Below, piece by piece: positions 46,037 through 55,284 of a DNA stretch of 64,000 nucleotides; position 1 is the stretch's first letter; every line of letters begins with the position of its first letter. The translations under genes were made by a program, and so were the position numbers. The notes under the pieces were generated by a model. That model made no database searches. It was not told where the DNA came from and saw only the letters and a list, made by a program, of their open reading frames with translations. Source of the stretch: an uncultured Candidatus Melainabacteria bacterium (GTDB lineage Bacteria; Cyanobacteriota; Vampirovibrionia; Gastranaerophilales; Gastranaerophilaceae); contig CAKUZI010000002.1 of assembly GCA_934717855.1 (NCBI GenBank), positions 62,001 to 126,000 on the forward strand, in the 5' to 3' direction.

Positions 46037-47010
46037 GCCTGACTCCCTTCTCTGATACGGGGATCAGTAATAATAAGTAAAATATCTGCAATCAAGTTTC
46101 CGACAATCAACATTACAGCTCCCATCATCAATGACGCCATAACAAGGTTTATATCGGATTTCAAAACCGCTTCCAAAATTAATCTGCCAAGCCCCGGATA
46201 TTGAAAAACGTATTCCGTCAAAGCAGCCCCACTCAAAAGCCCCGCAAATTCAAAACCTAAAAGGGTTATAAGAGGGTTAACAGCGTTTCTCAATGCGTGT
46301 TTAAATATAACCTTAAACTCGCTCAAACCTTTTGCTCTCGCAAATTTTACATAATCACTATCCATAACGTCAAGCAAATTTGCCCTCATCTGTCTTTGTA
46401 ATCCAGCAAGGGAAAGCGTAAAAAGAACCGTCACTGGTAAAACAAGGTGATGTGTAATATCCCAAACTTTTTGACTAAATGTCATTTCCAAGAAGTTTGA
46501 ACTTGTAAGTCCTCCGACGGGGAACCACCCTGTTTTTACGGCAAAAATCAGCAATAAAACCGCAAAGAAAAATGAAGGAATTGCCATTCCGATACTTGTC
46601 AACACTGTCAAAATTCTATCCAGAGGGGATTTCCAATAAACAGCCCCTAAAATTCCTAATGGCACGCCGACAGCCCACGACAAGAATATTACAATACATG
46701 TCAAAAGCAAAGTGTTAGGAATTCGCTCTTTCAACTTTGTGCTAACTTGTTCTCCGTTTGAAGTTACCCCCAAATCACCTTTAATAAACGATTTTGCCCA
46801 TTTGCCATACTGAACAATAATCGGTTTATCCAAACCCAATCTTTCTGTTTCCTTTTGCAAAGTTTCCTTAGAAACAGACGGGTTCAACCTCAACTCTGCC
46901 AACGGGTCAACAGGCGACAAGCGAATGATAAAAAAGCTTATCAATGACACGATTATAAGCAGTGGTATAGTTTGTAATATTCGTTTTATGATGTATTTCA
47001 ATATTGACAT
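46033..47010 (-). CDS. peptide ABC transporter permease, OppB/DppB type
   Basis: 325 aa. MSILKYIIKRILQTIPLLIIV start, RLSPVDPLAELR, the EAA-type loop ARAKGLSEFKVIFKHALRNA and the end VGNLIADILLIITDPRIR are typical. Six membrane helices. Second gene of the operon after the binding protein. Confidence 0.95.
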   Translation of the reverse strand: MSILKYIIKRILQTIPLLIIVSLISFFIIRLSPVDPLAELRLNPSVSKETLQKETERLGLDKPIIVQYGKWAKSFIKGDLGVTSNGEQVSTKLKERIPNTLLLTCIVIFLSWAVGVPLGILGAVYWKSPLDRILTVLTSIGMAIPSFFFAVLLLIFAVKTGWFPVGGLTSSNFLEMTFSQKVWDITHHLVLPVTVLFTLSLAGLQRQMRANLLDVMDSDYVKFARAKGLSEFKVIFKHALRNAVNPLITLLGFEFAGLLSGAALTEYVFQYPGLGRLILEAVLKSDINLVMASLMMGAVMLIVGNLIADILLIITDPRIREGSQA

Positions 47011-47029
47011 GTGTTTATAGACTTTAAGT

Positions 47030-47145
47030 CGTTTGGACGATAGGACGTTAAGTTCATTTCGTTTGTTGGTAAATTGAATTTTATATTATCAGGTTGTAAA
47101 GAACTTATCATCTTAGCGTCTTATAGTCTTATCGTCTTTAACCTC
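47030..47145. repeat. imperfect palindrome between binding protein and permease genes
   Basis: GACGATAGGACGTTAAG near 47037 is complementary, apart from an eight-base insertion and small changes, to CTTAGCGTCTTATAGTC followed by TTATCGTC near 47112-47136. The right arm covers the last codons of the binding protein. It resembles a mobile palindromic element that has entered the operon. Confidence 0.6.
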
Positions 47146-48975
47146 TCTTTCAATAAAAACTTCTTCAATATTATGTGTAACCCCGCCGAGGCTTGTCGGA
47201 TAGATATTTTTAAATTTATTTCTCAATGCGACAATTCTTATCGGCGAATATATGTATATCAAAGGTTTTTCGTCATAAACGATAGCCTGATATTCATCAT
47301 AGTATTTTTTTCTGTCCTCAAATTTCGTTGCCAAAGCGCCTTGAGTGTACAAATAATCAATCCGTTTTTCAAAAGCATAACGAGGACTATTCGCGTCTTT
47401 CTCCAAACGTTGATTAAAGATATGCAAAGTTCCATCAGATAACCAAACGTTTTTCCCGCCATTCGGCTCCAACGGCGAGCCTGTAAAGCCCATTATCACC
47501 ATATCCCAATCAAGAGATGCCATAAGTTTGTTTACAAGCGAATTAAACTCTATTGGTTTGAAATTAACTTTCATCCCTAAATCTTCAAGATCTTGTTTGA
47601 CCATAACGCCGATTGCTTCTCGCTCAGTGTTTCCGGCATTTGTATATAAATCAAATTCTACATGGTTGCCAAATCTGTCAATTAGGTGACCTGCTTTATC
47701 CCAAGTAAAACCCGATTTTTTTAATAATTCTTTCGATTTTTCAATATTTTTATCATAAGGTTTTAAATTTTTATTCAAAAATATAGAATTCAAAGTTTCC
47801 GGCGTAAATAGCGGATATCCAAGTCCGTTTGCAATATTGAAAACCATATTTTTTCTATCTATTGCATAATCAACTGCTTGGCGGAAATTCTTATCCTGAA
47901 ACCAAACCTGTTTTTTTGGCTCAACATAATACTTTCCTTTTTCATCTTTGCGGTTGTTCATATTCATAGATAAATACATCGTTCCGGTATCTGGCCCGAT
48001 ATTGAAAACAGTAAAATTAGAATGTTTTTCCATTTCTTTAAATCGAGCAACATTTGCTCCTTGCAAGCTTATTTCATCAAGTTCGCCACCCTCAAACTTC
48101 AAAACCTGATTATTAATATCTCCAACAATTAAGTAAACCAATTTATCTAAATAAGGTAACTTTTTACCGTCTTTGTTAATTTCATAGTAATTAGGGTTAC
48201 GTTCAAAAACGACACGTTGCGCCGGAACGTATTCCTTTAGACGAAAAGCTCCTGACGTTACAAATTCTTTGGGATTGGTATTTGTGGACAAAAATCCATC
48301 AAAATATTCTCTACCTCGATTTACTGCCGGTTGAAAAATATGCTTTGGGGCAATTGGAGAAGCTAACATTCTTAAAAATGGGGCAAAAGGTTCAGGCGTC
48401 ACAAATTTAATTGTATAATTGTCAATTTTTTCAACAGTTGGGAGTTTTCCATCTATCATAACAGAATCCCTCGTCGAGGTGTTTCCGAACCCGTCAAAAA
48501 TTATATTTTGCCAAGTAAACACAACATCGTCAGCCGTAATAGGTTTGCCGTCAGACCATTTTAACCCTTGGCGAAGATTAACAACATATTCTTTGCCGTT
48601 AACATTAAACGATTTTGCAAGTTTTGGAATAGTTTCTCCGGTAACAGGATTTGTTGTCACCAGCCCATCATACATTATTTCAGACATTTGAGCTGAAATA
48701 TTATCTTTTGTGTTGAACGGATTAAAAGTTTTTGGACCTTCTCCAATAGTTGAAGAGACAAATGTTCCGCCAAATTTTCCAATAGGAAGTTGTGATTGCA
48801 AATAATCAACCCCATTTATCGTAACATTTTGGGGAATAGGATAATTTGCATCAACAACATCGATTTTTGGTCGCAAGACAGGCTTTTCGCTTATCGGCAA
48901 GTCTTTGTTTATACAAGCTTTTCCGACACCCAAAATAACTAATAAAACTAAGATAATTAATACAACCCGTCTCAT
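47113..48975 (-). CDS. peptide ABC transporter substrate-binding protein (family 5)
   Basis: 620 aa from ATG 48975. An N-terminal hydrophobic signal (VVLIILVLLVILGVGKAC) with a possible lipid-anchored Cys is followed by the SBP_bac_5 fold: TFNPFNTKDNISAQMSEIMYDGLV, LRQGLKWSDGKPITADDVVFT, SGAFRLKEYVPAQRVVFERNPNYY. It should catch oligopeptides outside the membrane. The last residues are very charged (EREVKDDKTIRR), probably because the palindrome changed the 3' end. First gene of the operon. Confidence 0.93.
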   Translation of the reverse strand: MRRVVLIILVLLVILGVGKACINKDLPISEKPVLRPKIDVVDANYPIPQNVTINGVDYLQSQLPIGKFGGTFVSSTIGEGPKTFNPFNTKDNISAQMSEIMYDGLVTTNPVTGETIPKLAKSFNVNGKEYVVNLRQGLKWSDGKPITADDVVFTWQNIIFDGFGNTSTRDSVMIDGKLPTVEKIDNYTIKFVTPEPFAPFLRMLASPIAPKHIFQPAVNRGREYFDGFLSTNTNPKEFVTSGAFRLKEYVPAQRVVFERNPNYYEINKDGKKLPYLDKLVYLIVGDINNQVLKFEGGELDEISLQGANVARFKEMEKHSNFTVFNIGPDTGTMYLSMNMNNRKDEKGKYYVEPKKQVWFQDKNFRQAVDYAIDRKNMVFNIANGLGYPLFTPETLNSIFLNKNLKPYDKNIEKSKELLKKSGFTWDKAGHLIDRFGNHVEFDLYTNAGNTEREAIGVMVKQDLEDLGMKVNFKPIEFNSLVNKLMASLDWDMVIMGFTGSPLEPNGGKNVWLSDGTLHIFNQRLEKDANSPRYAFEKRIDYLYTQGALATKFEDRKKYYDEYQAIVYDEKPLIYIYSPIRIVALRNKFKNIYPTSLGGVTHNIEEVFIEREVKDDKTIRR

Positions 48976-49026
48976 AGTTTCAGAATAACATAAAAACAAA
49001 TTTTGTTTATAGCCCGAGTATGGAAT

Positions 49027-49812
49027 TTATTTATAAGGTTCACACTTTTTGTCTTTTATGTAGTCCATAGTTTTACCATAAATCACCCAAGCTGCGCAGT
49101 AATCACCTCTGTTTATATCAAAATCATTTGCACTACTTACGCCTCCATCTCCAACAAGCCCATAAGGAACTACTCTTTCAGATGAAATAGAAAAATTGAA
49201 CAAATCTATGCCTAAAACATTTGGAGGATTATTCCCGTTAACGTCAACTCGAATGAAGCCACGAACAATAACTTTATTTCCCACATTACTTCTAAACGTT
49301 ATAGAAGATATAATTGAACCATCCTCCAAAATGGCATTGGAATACCATTTACTAGAGTCAATATTTACCCCAAACCTGGTTGAACCAATAGATCCATAGG
49401 CAACATTTGGGAAGCACCCTTTTTCTGATTTCCCGCAAAACCTCAATACTTTTAAATATGGTAACAAATAGTACAAAATATCTTCATCATCTTTATCGGA
49501 TTCTGTATAATTTTCTAATTTCCAATCTTGAAGTTCCCCATTATCACTTTTAGCGAAAATATATGCCTGACTAATTGTGGAGTATACTTTATTCAATTTT
49601 GAGATTATAACCTGTTTTTTGTAGTTTGCAATTAATGTCGGTAAAGTCAATGCTGCTACAATACCAATAACACCAAGAGTGATGAGGACTTCTGCAAGAG
49701 TAAAGGCGGATTTTCGTTTGACTGAATGGTGAGTAGTGAGTGGTGAATAGTTCGTTTCAGGGGAAGCAACTAAGCAACTAGGTTGTTTTTGCTGTAAATT
49801 GTTTTTATTCAT
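49027..49812 (-). CDS. prepilin-like protein with a repeat-derived leader
   Basis: 261 aa from ATG 49812 (AAGAAAGG ten bases upstream). The pilin signal SAFTLAEVLITLGVIG comes only after about 40 residues. Part of that leader, NYSPLTTHHSVKRK, is translated from a repeat (see 49725). A longer frame up to 50139 runs through repeats and a G10 tract and is probably chance. The head has Cys pairs (RFCGKSEKGCF, DYCAAW) and RVDVNGNNPPNVLGIDLF, as in the other prepilins here. A prepilin peptidase might not accept such a long leader. Confidence 0.8.
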   Translation of the reverse strand: MNKNNLQQKQPSCLVASPETNYSPLTTHHSVKRKSAFTLAEVLITLGVIGIVAALTLPTLIANYKKQVIISKLNKVYSTISQAYIFAKSDNGELQDWKLENYTESDKDDEDILYYLLPYLKVLRFCGKSEKGCFPNVAYGSIGSTRFGVNIDSSKWYSNAILEDGSIISSITFRSNVGNKVIVRGFIRVDVNGNNPPNVLGIDLFNFSISSERVVPYGLVGDGGVSSANDFDINRGDYCAAWVIYGKTMDYIKDKKCEPYK

Positions 49813-50070
49813 TTTTATTTTTCCTTTCTTGTCACCAACACATACAATCGCGCACTCCGTTGCGCAATCTGTGTTTTTAGGTTTTTTATACCCCTCTCTG
49901 AAATTTCTAAGCTCACATAATTCGCTAAGAAATTTCTTCTCTCCCTCAAGGGGCGAGAGTAAAATATTACACTTAGCTGCTTCGCTTCCTAGCTGCTTAG
50001 CTGCTAAAAACAGCCATCTCTCTAAACGTAGGAGAATCGGCGCACTGCCCCCCCCCCGACGGCATACTTT
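49725..50070. repeat. repeat block around the prepilin 5' end
   Basis: GTGAGTAGTGAGTGGTGAATAG at 49731-49752 then TTCGTT matches the complement of the arm at 50586 between groES and groEL. Further upstream are repeated AGCTGCTTAGCTGCT units (49977-50005), a CTCTCCCTCAAGGGGCGAGAG palindrome (about 49940-49960) and C10 at 50048-50057. The block is a patchwork of repeats. The rest up to 50247 holds only the groES promoter. Confidence 0.65.
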
Positions 50071-50247
50071 AGCTTTATTCTTTTCAAATTCAGCTCTTCT
50101 TTCAGTTTCATTTCCTAATTTTACAATATTTTTAAACAATTTTCAACCAGATAATTAATTTTTCCTTAAGAAAATTAATTTTTATGATTATTTATTATAT
50201 AAGTATAATGTAGACTTGATTTAATTAGGAGAAAAGGAGAGAAAATT

Positions 50248-50532
50248 ATGTTAAAACCATTAGGTGACAGAATTGTTATTAAAGTTATTGAAGATACTGA
50301 ACAAACTTCAGGCGGAATTTTTATTCCTGACAGCGCAAAAGAAAAACCTCAAAAAGGTGAAGTAGTTGCTGTTGGCGAAGGTAAAATGAACGAAAAAGGC
50401 GAAAGAGAGCCAATGGACGTTAAAGTTGGCGATGTTGTTCTTTATGCAAAATATGCAGGAACTGACATCAAAATGGATGGTGTAGAATACAAAATCTTGT
50501 CTGTAAAAGACGCATTGGCAGTGATTGAATAA
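50248..50532 (+). CDS. groES: co-chaperonin GroES
   Basis: 94 aa, the standard length. LKPLGDRIVIKVIEDTEQTSGGIFIPDSAKEKPQKG, then the loop and the end YKILSVKDALAVIE are canonical. It caps GroEL during protein folding. AGGAGAAAAGGAGAG gives a strong ribosome site. TATAAT lies at 50204-50209. No CIRCE operator is visible. groEL follows 110 bases on, unusually far because a repeat lies between. Confidence 0.98.
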   Translation: MLKPLGDRIVIKVIEDTEQTSGGIFIPDSAKEKPQKGEVVAVGEGKMNEKGEREPMDVKVGDVVLYAKYAGTDIKMDGVEYKILSVKDALAVIE

Positions 50533-50630
50533 ATTAGTGAATAGTGATTGGTGAGTGGTGAATAGACCATTTCATTTTTGTTTTTGTAACGAACTATTCA
50601 CTATTCACTATTCACGACTCACATAAGTAA
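50533..50630 (+). repeat. inverted repeat between groES and groEL
   Basis: GTGAATAGTGATTGGTGAG and GTGGTGAATAG at 50537-50565 face AACTATTCACTATTCACTA and TTCACGACTCAC at 50590-50622. The arms pair over about 30 bases with mismatches and would form a large hairpin in the transcript. Related arms occur at 49731. Confidence 0.75.
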
Positions 50631-50642
50631 GGAGAAATAAAA

Positions 50643-52286
50643 ATGGCAAAACGTATAGTATTTAATGAAGAAGCCAGAAAGGCTCTTTTGAATGGTATAG
50701 ATGCAGTAGCTGACGCTGTTAAGGTTACGCTTGGACCTAAAGGCAGAAACGTAATTCTTGAAAAGAAATACGGAGCACCTCAAATTGTTAACGATGGTGT
50801 TACTATTGCAAAAGAAATTGAACTAAAAGACGGGCTTGAAAATGCAGGTGCTCAACTTCTAAAAGAAGTTTCATCTAAAACAAATGATGTTGCAGGTGAC
50901 GGGACAACAACAGCTTCTGTATTAGCACAAGCAATCGTTAGAGAAGGTTTGAAAAACTTGACAGCAGGTGCAAACCCAATGTCTATGAAACGTGGTATTG
51001 ATAAAGCTGTTGAAATTTCTGTAAAAGAAATTAAAGATATGTCAAGACCTGTTAATACAAAAGAAGAAATCGCACAAGTTGCTGCAATTTCTGCCGGTAA
51101 CAACAAAGAAATCGGTGAATTAATTGCAGAAGCAATGGAAAAAGTTGGACACGACGGCGTTATTACTGTTGAAGAAAGTAAGTCTTTCGGTACTAATTTG
51201 AAAGTTGTTGAAGGTATGCAGTTTGACAAAGGTTACTTGTCACCATACTTCGTAACAGATCCTGAAAGAATGGAAGCTGTTTTGGAAGACGCTTATGTTT
51301 TCTGTTGCAACAAAAAAATCAACTTGATTTCAGATATGGTTCCTTTGTTGGAACAAGTTGCTCGTGACGGCAAATCTTTGTTGTTGATAGCAGAAGATGT
51401 TGAAGGTGAAGCTCTTGCTACATTGGTTGTAAACACAATGAGAAAAGTTTTGAGAGCTGTTGCTGTAAAAGCTCCTGGATTTGGTGATAGAAGAAAAGCA
51501 ATGCTTGAAGATATCGCAATTTTGACAGGTGGCGAAATGTTCACAGAAGAACTTGGTATCAAACTTGAAAACGTAACAACTCAAATGCTTGGTAAAGCAA
51601 AACGTGTAACTGTTACAAAAGACGAAACTACAATTGTTGTAGGAGATGAAACAAAAGACGCTGTTCAAGACAGAGTAAGATTAATCAGAAAACAAATTGA
51701 AGCTTCTGATTCTGAATACGATAGAGAAAAACTTCAAGAACGTGTTGCAAAACTTTCTGGTGGTGTTGCAGTAATCGAAGTTGGTGCAGCTTCAGAAGTT
51801 GAATTGAAAGAAAGAAAATTGAGAATTGAAGATGCATTGAACGCAACTCGTGCCGCTAACGAAGAAGGTATTGTTCCTGGTGGTGGCGTTGCACTTGTAA
51901 GAGTTCAACAAAAATTGTCTAAGATGATTGAAACAACTCATTTTGATTCTGATGATGAAAAAATTGGGTTCAAAATCTTGACAGCAGCTCTTGATGTACC
52001 TTTAAGATCAATTGCTTATAACTCAGGTGCTAAGGCTGATGTTGTAATCGATACTGTAATGTCACATGATGCAGCTTATGGTTATGATGCATTGAATAAT
52101 GAATATGTTGATATGTTCAAATCAGGTATCGTAGACCCTGCTAAAGTAACTCGTTCAGCATTAGAAAACGCAGCATCTGTTGGTTCAATGTTGTTAACAA
52201 CAGAAGCTGCTGTAATTGATATTCCGGAAGAAAAACCTGAAATGCCGGCTATGCCACAAGGTATGGGCGGAATGGGCGGATTTTAG
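50643..52286 (+). CDS. groEL: chaperonin GroEL
   Basis: 547 aa. TLGPKGRNVILEKKYG, DGVTIAKEI, NDVAGDGTTTASVLAQ and the glycine/methionine tail ending GMGGMGGF are characteristic. ATP-driven folding chamber with GroES. AAGGAGAAATAAAA precedes the ATG. A single groEL is seen in the window. Confidence 0.98.
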   Translation: MAKRIVFNEEARKALLNGIDAVADAVKVTLGPKGRNVILEKKYGAPQIVNDGVTIAKEIELKDGLENAGAQLLKEVSSKTNDVAGDGTTTASVLAQAIVREGLKNLTAGANPMSMKRGIDKAVEISVKEIKDMSRPVNTKEEIAQVAAISAGNNKEIGELIAEAMEKVGHDGVITVEESKSFGTNLKVVEGMQFDKGYLSPYFVTDPERMEAVLEDAYVFCCNKKINLISDMVPLLEQVARDGKSLLLIAEDVEGEALATLVVNTMRKVLRAVAVKAPGFGDRRKAMLEDIAILTGGEMFTEELGIKLENVTTQMLGKAKRVTVTKDETTIVVGDETKDAVQDRVRLIRKQIEASDSEYDREKLQERVAKLSGGVAVIEVGAASEVELKERKLRIEDALNATRAANEEGIVPGGGVALVRVQQKLSKMIETTHFDSDDEKIGFKILTAALDVPLRSIAYNSGAKADVVIDTVMSHDAAYGYDALNNEYVDMFKSGIVDPAKVTRSALENAASVGSMLLTTEAAVIDIPEEKPEMPAMPQGMGGMGGF

Positions 52287-52314
52287 TCCAAATATTAATA
52301 CTTATTAAAAAAAC

Positions 52315-52350
52315 AAAAGGGCGATTAAAAAAAATCAAATCGCCCTTTTT
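52315..52350. terminator. terminator of groESL
   Basis: AAAAGGGCGATT / AATCGCCCTTTTT with an A-rich loop. It works in both directions, serving groEL and the convergent unknown gene ending at 52365. Confidence 0.88.
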
Positions 52351-52364
52351 ATATTCAAATTATT

Positions 52365-53555
52365 CTAAATAATTTCGCCTCTTTTACCCCAAAAAGAACT
52401 TGGAGCATCATTGTCAAATTTTAAACTACCATGTTTTGTTTGTGCTTGCATAGGTTCTTGCGCTGTTTTTATCGGAACTAGCCTATTACCTTCAATTCTA
52501 AATTTGTTGCCTTGAGCATCAACTAAATTTCTTTGTTGAACAGTGTACATTGTACCACCATAATTCAATTGAACGCCATCATTTTTTAGAGCATTTTCCA
52601 TTAAACTCGAAGGTAGTTTAGAATAATCCATTTTTGATAATACATCTTTACTTATATCTTTAAAAGATTTTCCTTCATATTCTCCGGCTCCTTGTGCAAT
52701 ATGTTTGCAATATTCTGCAGCTTGTTTAGGAGTTAAAGTACCATTATCTGATTTAAACATCAATTGAGAATTTCCACCAATTTCAACATAAAAAGGCTTC
52801 AAGTTTTCTGGTAAATTTTGTCCTTCTTTTAAACCTAAAGTATTTCTTACAATTTTATTAAATTCACTCTTTGTTTGATAAGTGTTTTTACCCGTAGTTG
52901 AGACAGTAACCAATTCTTCTCCACGTGTTCCATCATCATTTACGGCAAATCTCACTTTTTGACCGTTAACGTTTTGAATTTCTATTTTTTGTTGCGTCCC
53001 ATTCACACTTCTTGTTAATTGTTTGCCGGTTGCAACCACAGGAATATTTATGTTATCAGTATCAATTTTTGATTCTACTTTTGCATTCAAGGGATTTTGT
53101 ATAGGGTTAGCGTGTAATGATTTTTCAAATTCAGCTTGAGCTTTTCTTTTATCAATTTCAGCAAATTCTGCTTCTTTGCTTTCTTCATTTAGTGATTTAT
53201 TTAAATCTTCATTAAATTTAATTTCTGCTTTTGCTCCAACATTTTCTGTTTTTGAACCAGTTAACAATTTTTCTATTTTAGTCCAAATGTCATTATCAAT
53301 GGTTACTTTGCCCTCATCTACAACATAATTAGAATGATTAGAACTTTTATCATTAATTTTATCTGCATCAGTAGTAAGTTGAGTACTATTGTTGCCTTGT
53401 TTTTTAAAGATACTTTGACTTTGTGGCTTACTATCAACCAACTTGACAACTGCTTGCCAAGTTTGAAGATCAGCATTTTTTACCCTTGTAGCACCGATTT
53501 TATCTCGAATTGCTTGTGTAATACCTTGGTTTTTGCCAATATTAATCTCAACCAT
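52365..53555 (-). CDS. unknown, Gln/Asn-rich non-secreted protein
   Basis: 396 aa, not recognised. It starts MVEINIGKNQGITQAIRDKIG, a stretch that repeats the look of peptidoglycan or phage-type modules but gives no match. The middle is charged and repetitive; the second half has a compact domain (GLKEGQNLPENLKPFYVEIG, KQAAEYCKHIAQG). No signal or membrane segment. A good promoter (TTGTAA, 17 bases, TATAAA) and AGGAGTG site lie upstream. Confidence 0.6.
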   Translation of the reverse strand: MVEINIGKNQGITQAIRDKIGATRVKNADLQTWQAVVKLVDSKPQSQSIFKKQGNNSTQLTTDADKINDKSSNHSNYVVDEGKVTIDNDIWTKIEKLLTGSKTENVGAKAEIKFNEDLNKSLNEESKEAEFAEIDKRKAQAEFEKSLHANPIQNPLNAKVESKIDTDNINIPVVATGKQLTRSVNGTQQKIEIQNVNGQKVRFAVNDDGTRGEELVTVSTTGKNTYQTKSEFNKIVRNTLGLKEGQNLPENLKPFYVEIGGNSQLMFKSDNGTLTPKQAAEYCKHIAQGAGEYEGKSFKDISKDVLSKMDYSKLPSSLMENALKNDGVQLNYGGTMYTVQQRNLVDAQGNKFRIEGNRLVPIKTAQEPMQAQTKHGSLKFDNDAPSSFWGKRGEII

Positions 53556-53648
53556 AAAGCACTCCTGTTTTTATACTCTCTATTTATATGAAAACAATTG
53601 AGACTTTACAATTTCATTAACTTAGGCTTTTGTTACATAAGTTAATAA

Positions 53649-54569
53649 TTAGTTTTCAAACAAAACACTTGATAAATAGCGCTCACCTGTGTCAGGCAAA
53701 ATCGCAATAATTAGTTTTCCTTTGTTTTCATTTTTTTTAGATTGTTCAATGGCGGTATACATTGAAGCTCCGGACGAAATTCCACAAAAAATTCCCTCTT
53801 CTTTTGCCAACAATCGAGCTGTTTCAATGGCATCTTCATCTTTTACAGGGACAATTTCATCAACTACATTTCTATCAAAATTTTTCGGAACAAAATTTGC
53901 TCCAATACCTTGAATTCCGTGTCCTGAAGCTTGACCACCGGCAAGAACTTGAGATTTAAAAGGTTCAACGGCAATTATTTTAATATTCGGGTTTTTCTTT
54001 TTTAAAGTTCTTCCGATACCTGAAACCGTTCCGCCTGTTCCAACTCCAGCAATTACAATATCAACTTTCCCATCAGTATCATTCCAAATTTCTTCTGCAG
54101 TAGTTTTTTCGTGAATTTCAGGATTTGCCGGATTTTCAAACTGCATTGGAACAAAAGAATTCTTGATTTCTTTGTTTAATTCAAATGCTTTATCTACAGC
54201 ACCTTTCATCCCTTTCGCACCTTCTGTAAGGACAAGTTCTGCGCCATATGCTTTCATTAATTTTCTTCGTTCAATACTCATTGTTTCAGGCATTGTAAAA
54301 ATAACTTTATAACCTTTTACTGCACAAGCAAGCGCAAGTCCAACCCCCATATTACCGCTTGTGGGTTCAATAATAACTGTATCTTTATTAACCAATCCTT
54401 TTTTTTCTGCATCTTCAATCATATTTAGAGCAGGTCTATCCTTAATTGAACCGGCAGGATTAAAACTTTCAACTTTTGCTAAAACTTCGGCATTTCCGGA
54501 ATTTAATTTGTTAATTTTTACAAGCGGTGTATTCCCGATTAATTCTAAAATATTTTCTGCTATTTTCAT
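53649..54569 (-). CDS. cysK: cysteine synthase (O-acetylserine sulfhydrylase)
   Basis: 306 aa. PLP enzyme that forms cysteine from O-acetylserine and sulfide. NTPLVKINKL, the PLP lysine in GSIKDRPAL, PTSGNMGVGLALA and GVGTGGTVSGIGRTLK are diagnostic. It stands alone with a terminator-like stem between it and the upstream gene. Length is normal. Confidence 0.96.
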   Translation of the reverse strand: MKIAENILELIGNTPLVKINKLNSGNAEVLAKVESFNPAGSIKDRPALNMIEDAEKKGLVNKDTVIIEPTSGNMGVGLALACAVKGYKVIFTMPETMSIERRKLMKAYGAELVLTEGAKGMKGAVDKAFELNKEIKNSFVPMQFENPANPEIHEKTTAEEIWNDTDGKVDIVIAGVGTGGTVSGIGRTLKKKNPNIKIIAVEPFKSQVLAGGQASGHGIQGIGANFVPKNFDRNVVDEIVPVKDEDAIETARLLAKEEGIFCGISSGASMYTAIEQSKKNENKGKLIIAILPDTGERYLSSVLFEN

Positions 54570-54650
54570 ATATTCTCCCTATTTTCGAGAAAATTATAGC
54601 ACGTAAAAATAAATAAAATAATTTTTTTAATACAAGATTACATAAAATAA

Positions 54651-54677
54651 ACAGGGTTGACATAACATCAACCCTGT
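54651..54677 (-). terminator. terminator of the CpxP-like operon
   Basis: ACAGGGTTGA and TCAACCCTGT with a seven-base loop; TTATTTTAT follows on the minus strand. It ends the anti-sigma/sigma/CpxP-like operon before cysK. Confidence 0.85.
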
Positions 54678-54687
54678 TTCAGTATAT

Positions 54688-55269
54688 CTATTCAGCTTCC
54701 GGAGGTGGAGGTGGAACTTGACCATCATGTCTTGGTCCGAATGGCGGACAAGGACATTTTTTATGTTCTTTTTCGAATTTTTTACGTCCTTCATCTTTCA
54801 TTTTTTTCAATTCTTTCAACTGTTTAGCTGTAAGAAGTGATTCAAACTCTTTCATATTTTGCATACGAAGTTCGTGTATTCCTCGTTTTAGAGCCATAAT
54901 TTCTTTTTGCAATTGTTCAATTTGCGCTTGTTTATCGCGTTCTAACAATTTTGATTGTTTAATTCCCTCAATTTCACCTTTTTTCTCTTGCAATTTCACC
55001 ATTAAAGGTTTCATTTGTTCCATACCTTTTTTGCGAATTGCTTCTGCTTTAGCTTTTTGTTCATCTGTTAATTTCAAACGTTTTTCAAATTCTGCCTTGC
55101 GTTTTGCAAAATCTGGACCTTTTGGCGGTTTTTTACAATTGCAAGGAGCTTGTTTCGCACAATTGCATTGTGGTTTCCCACAATTGCAAGGTGCTTTTGT
55201 ATCAGCAAAACATACAGATGCTGACGCAAACATTAATATGCTTGCCATAATTAATGATTTCTTTAACAT
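54688..55269 (-). CDS. CpxP/Spy-like periplasmic protein with Cys-rich start
   Basis: 193 aa. Signal peptide MLKKSLIMASILMFASASVCFA, then a Cys-rich segment with three CNC motifs (PCNCGKPQCNC, PCNCKKP), suited to binding metal. A helical domain follows with LKLTDEQKAKAEAIRKKG, like the LTxxQ motif of CpxP/Spy, and a second SLLTAKQLKELKK. The end is Pro-rich with CPCPPFGPRH. It lies last in an operon with an ECF sigma factor and anti-sigma factor. It could sense metal or misfolded protein outside the membrane. Confidence 0.75.
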   Translation of the reverse strand: MLKKSLIMASILMFASASVCFADTKAPCNCGKPQCNCAKQAPCNCKKPPKGPDFAKRKAEFEKRLKLTDEQKAKAEAIRKKGMEQMKPLMVKLQEKKGEIEGIKQSKLLERDKQAQIEQLQKEIMALKRGIHELRMQNMKEFESLLTAKQLKELKKMKDEGRKKFEKEHKKCPCPPFGPRHDGQVPPPPPEAE

Positions 55270-55284
55270 GTAACATCCTTTCTT

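Noticed and set aside
49813..50139. N-terminal extension of the prepilin at 49027
   Set aside because: It runs through palindromes and a C10/G10 tract, while a good ribosome site and ATG lie at 49812.
50150..50247. CIRCE heat-shock operator before groES
   Set aside because: Searched by eye for TTAGCACTC with its inverted partner; not present.
50852..51229. Long ORFs on the strand opposite groEL
   Set aside because: Shadow frames of a strongly conserved gene; the same applies to opposite-strand frames over the M16, relA, ispG and orphan genes.
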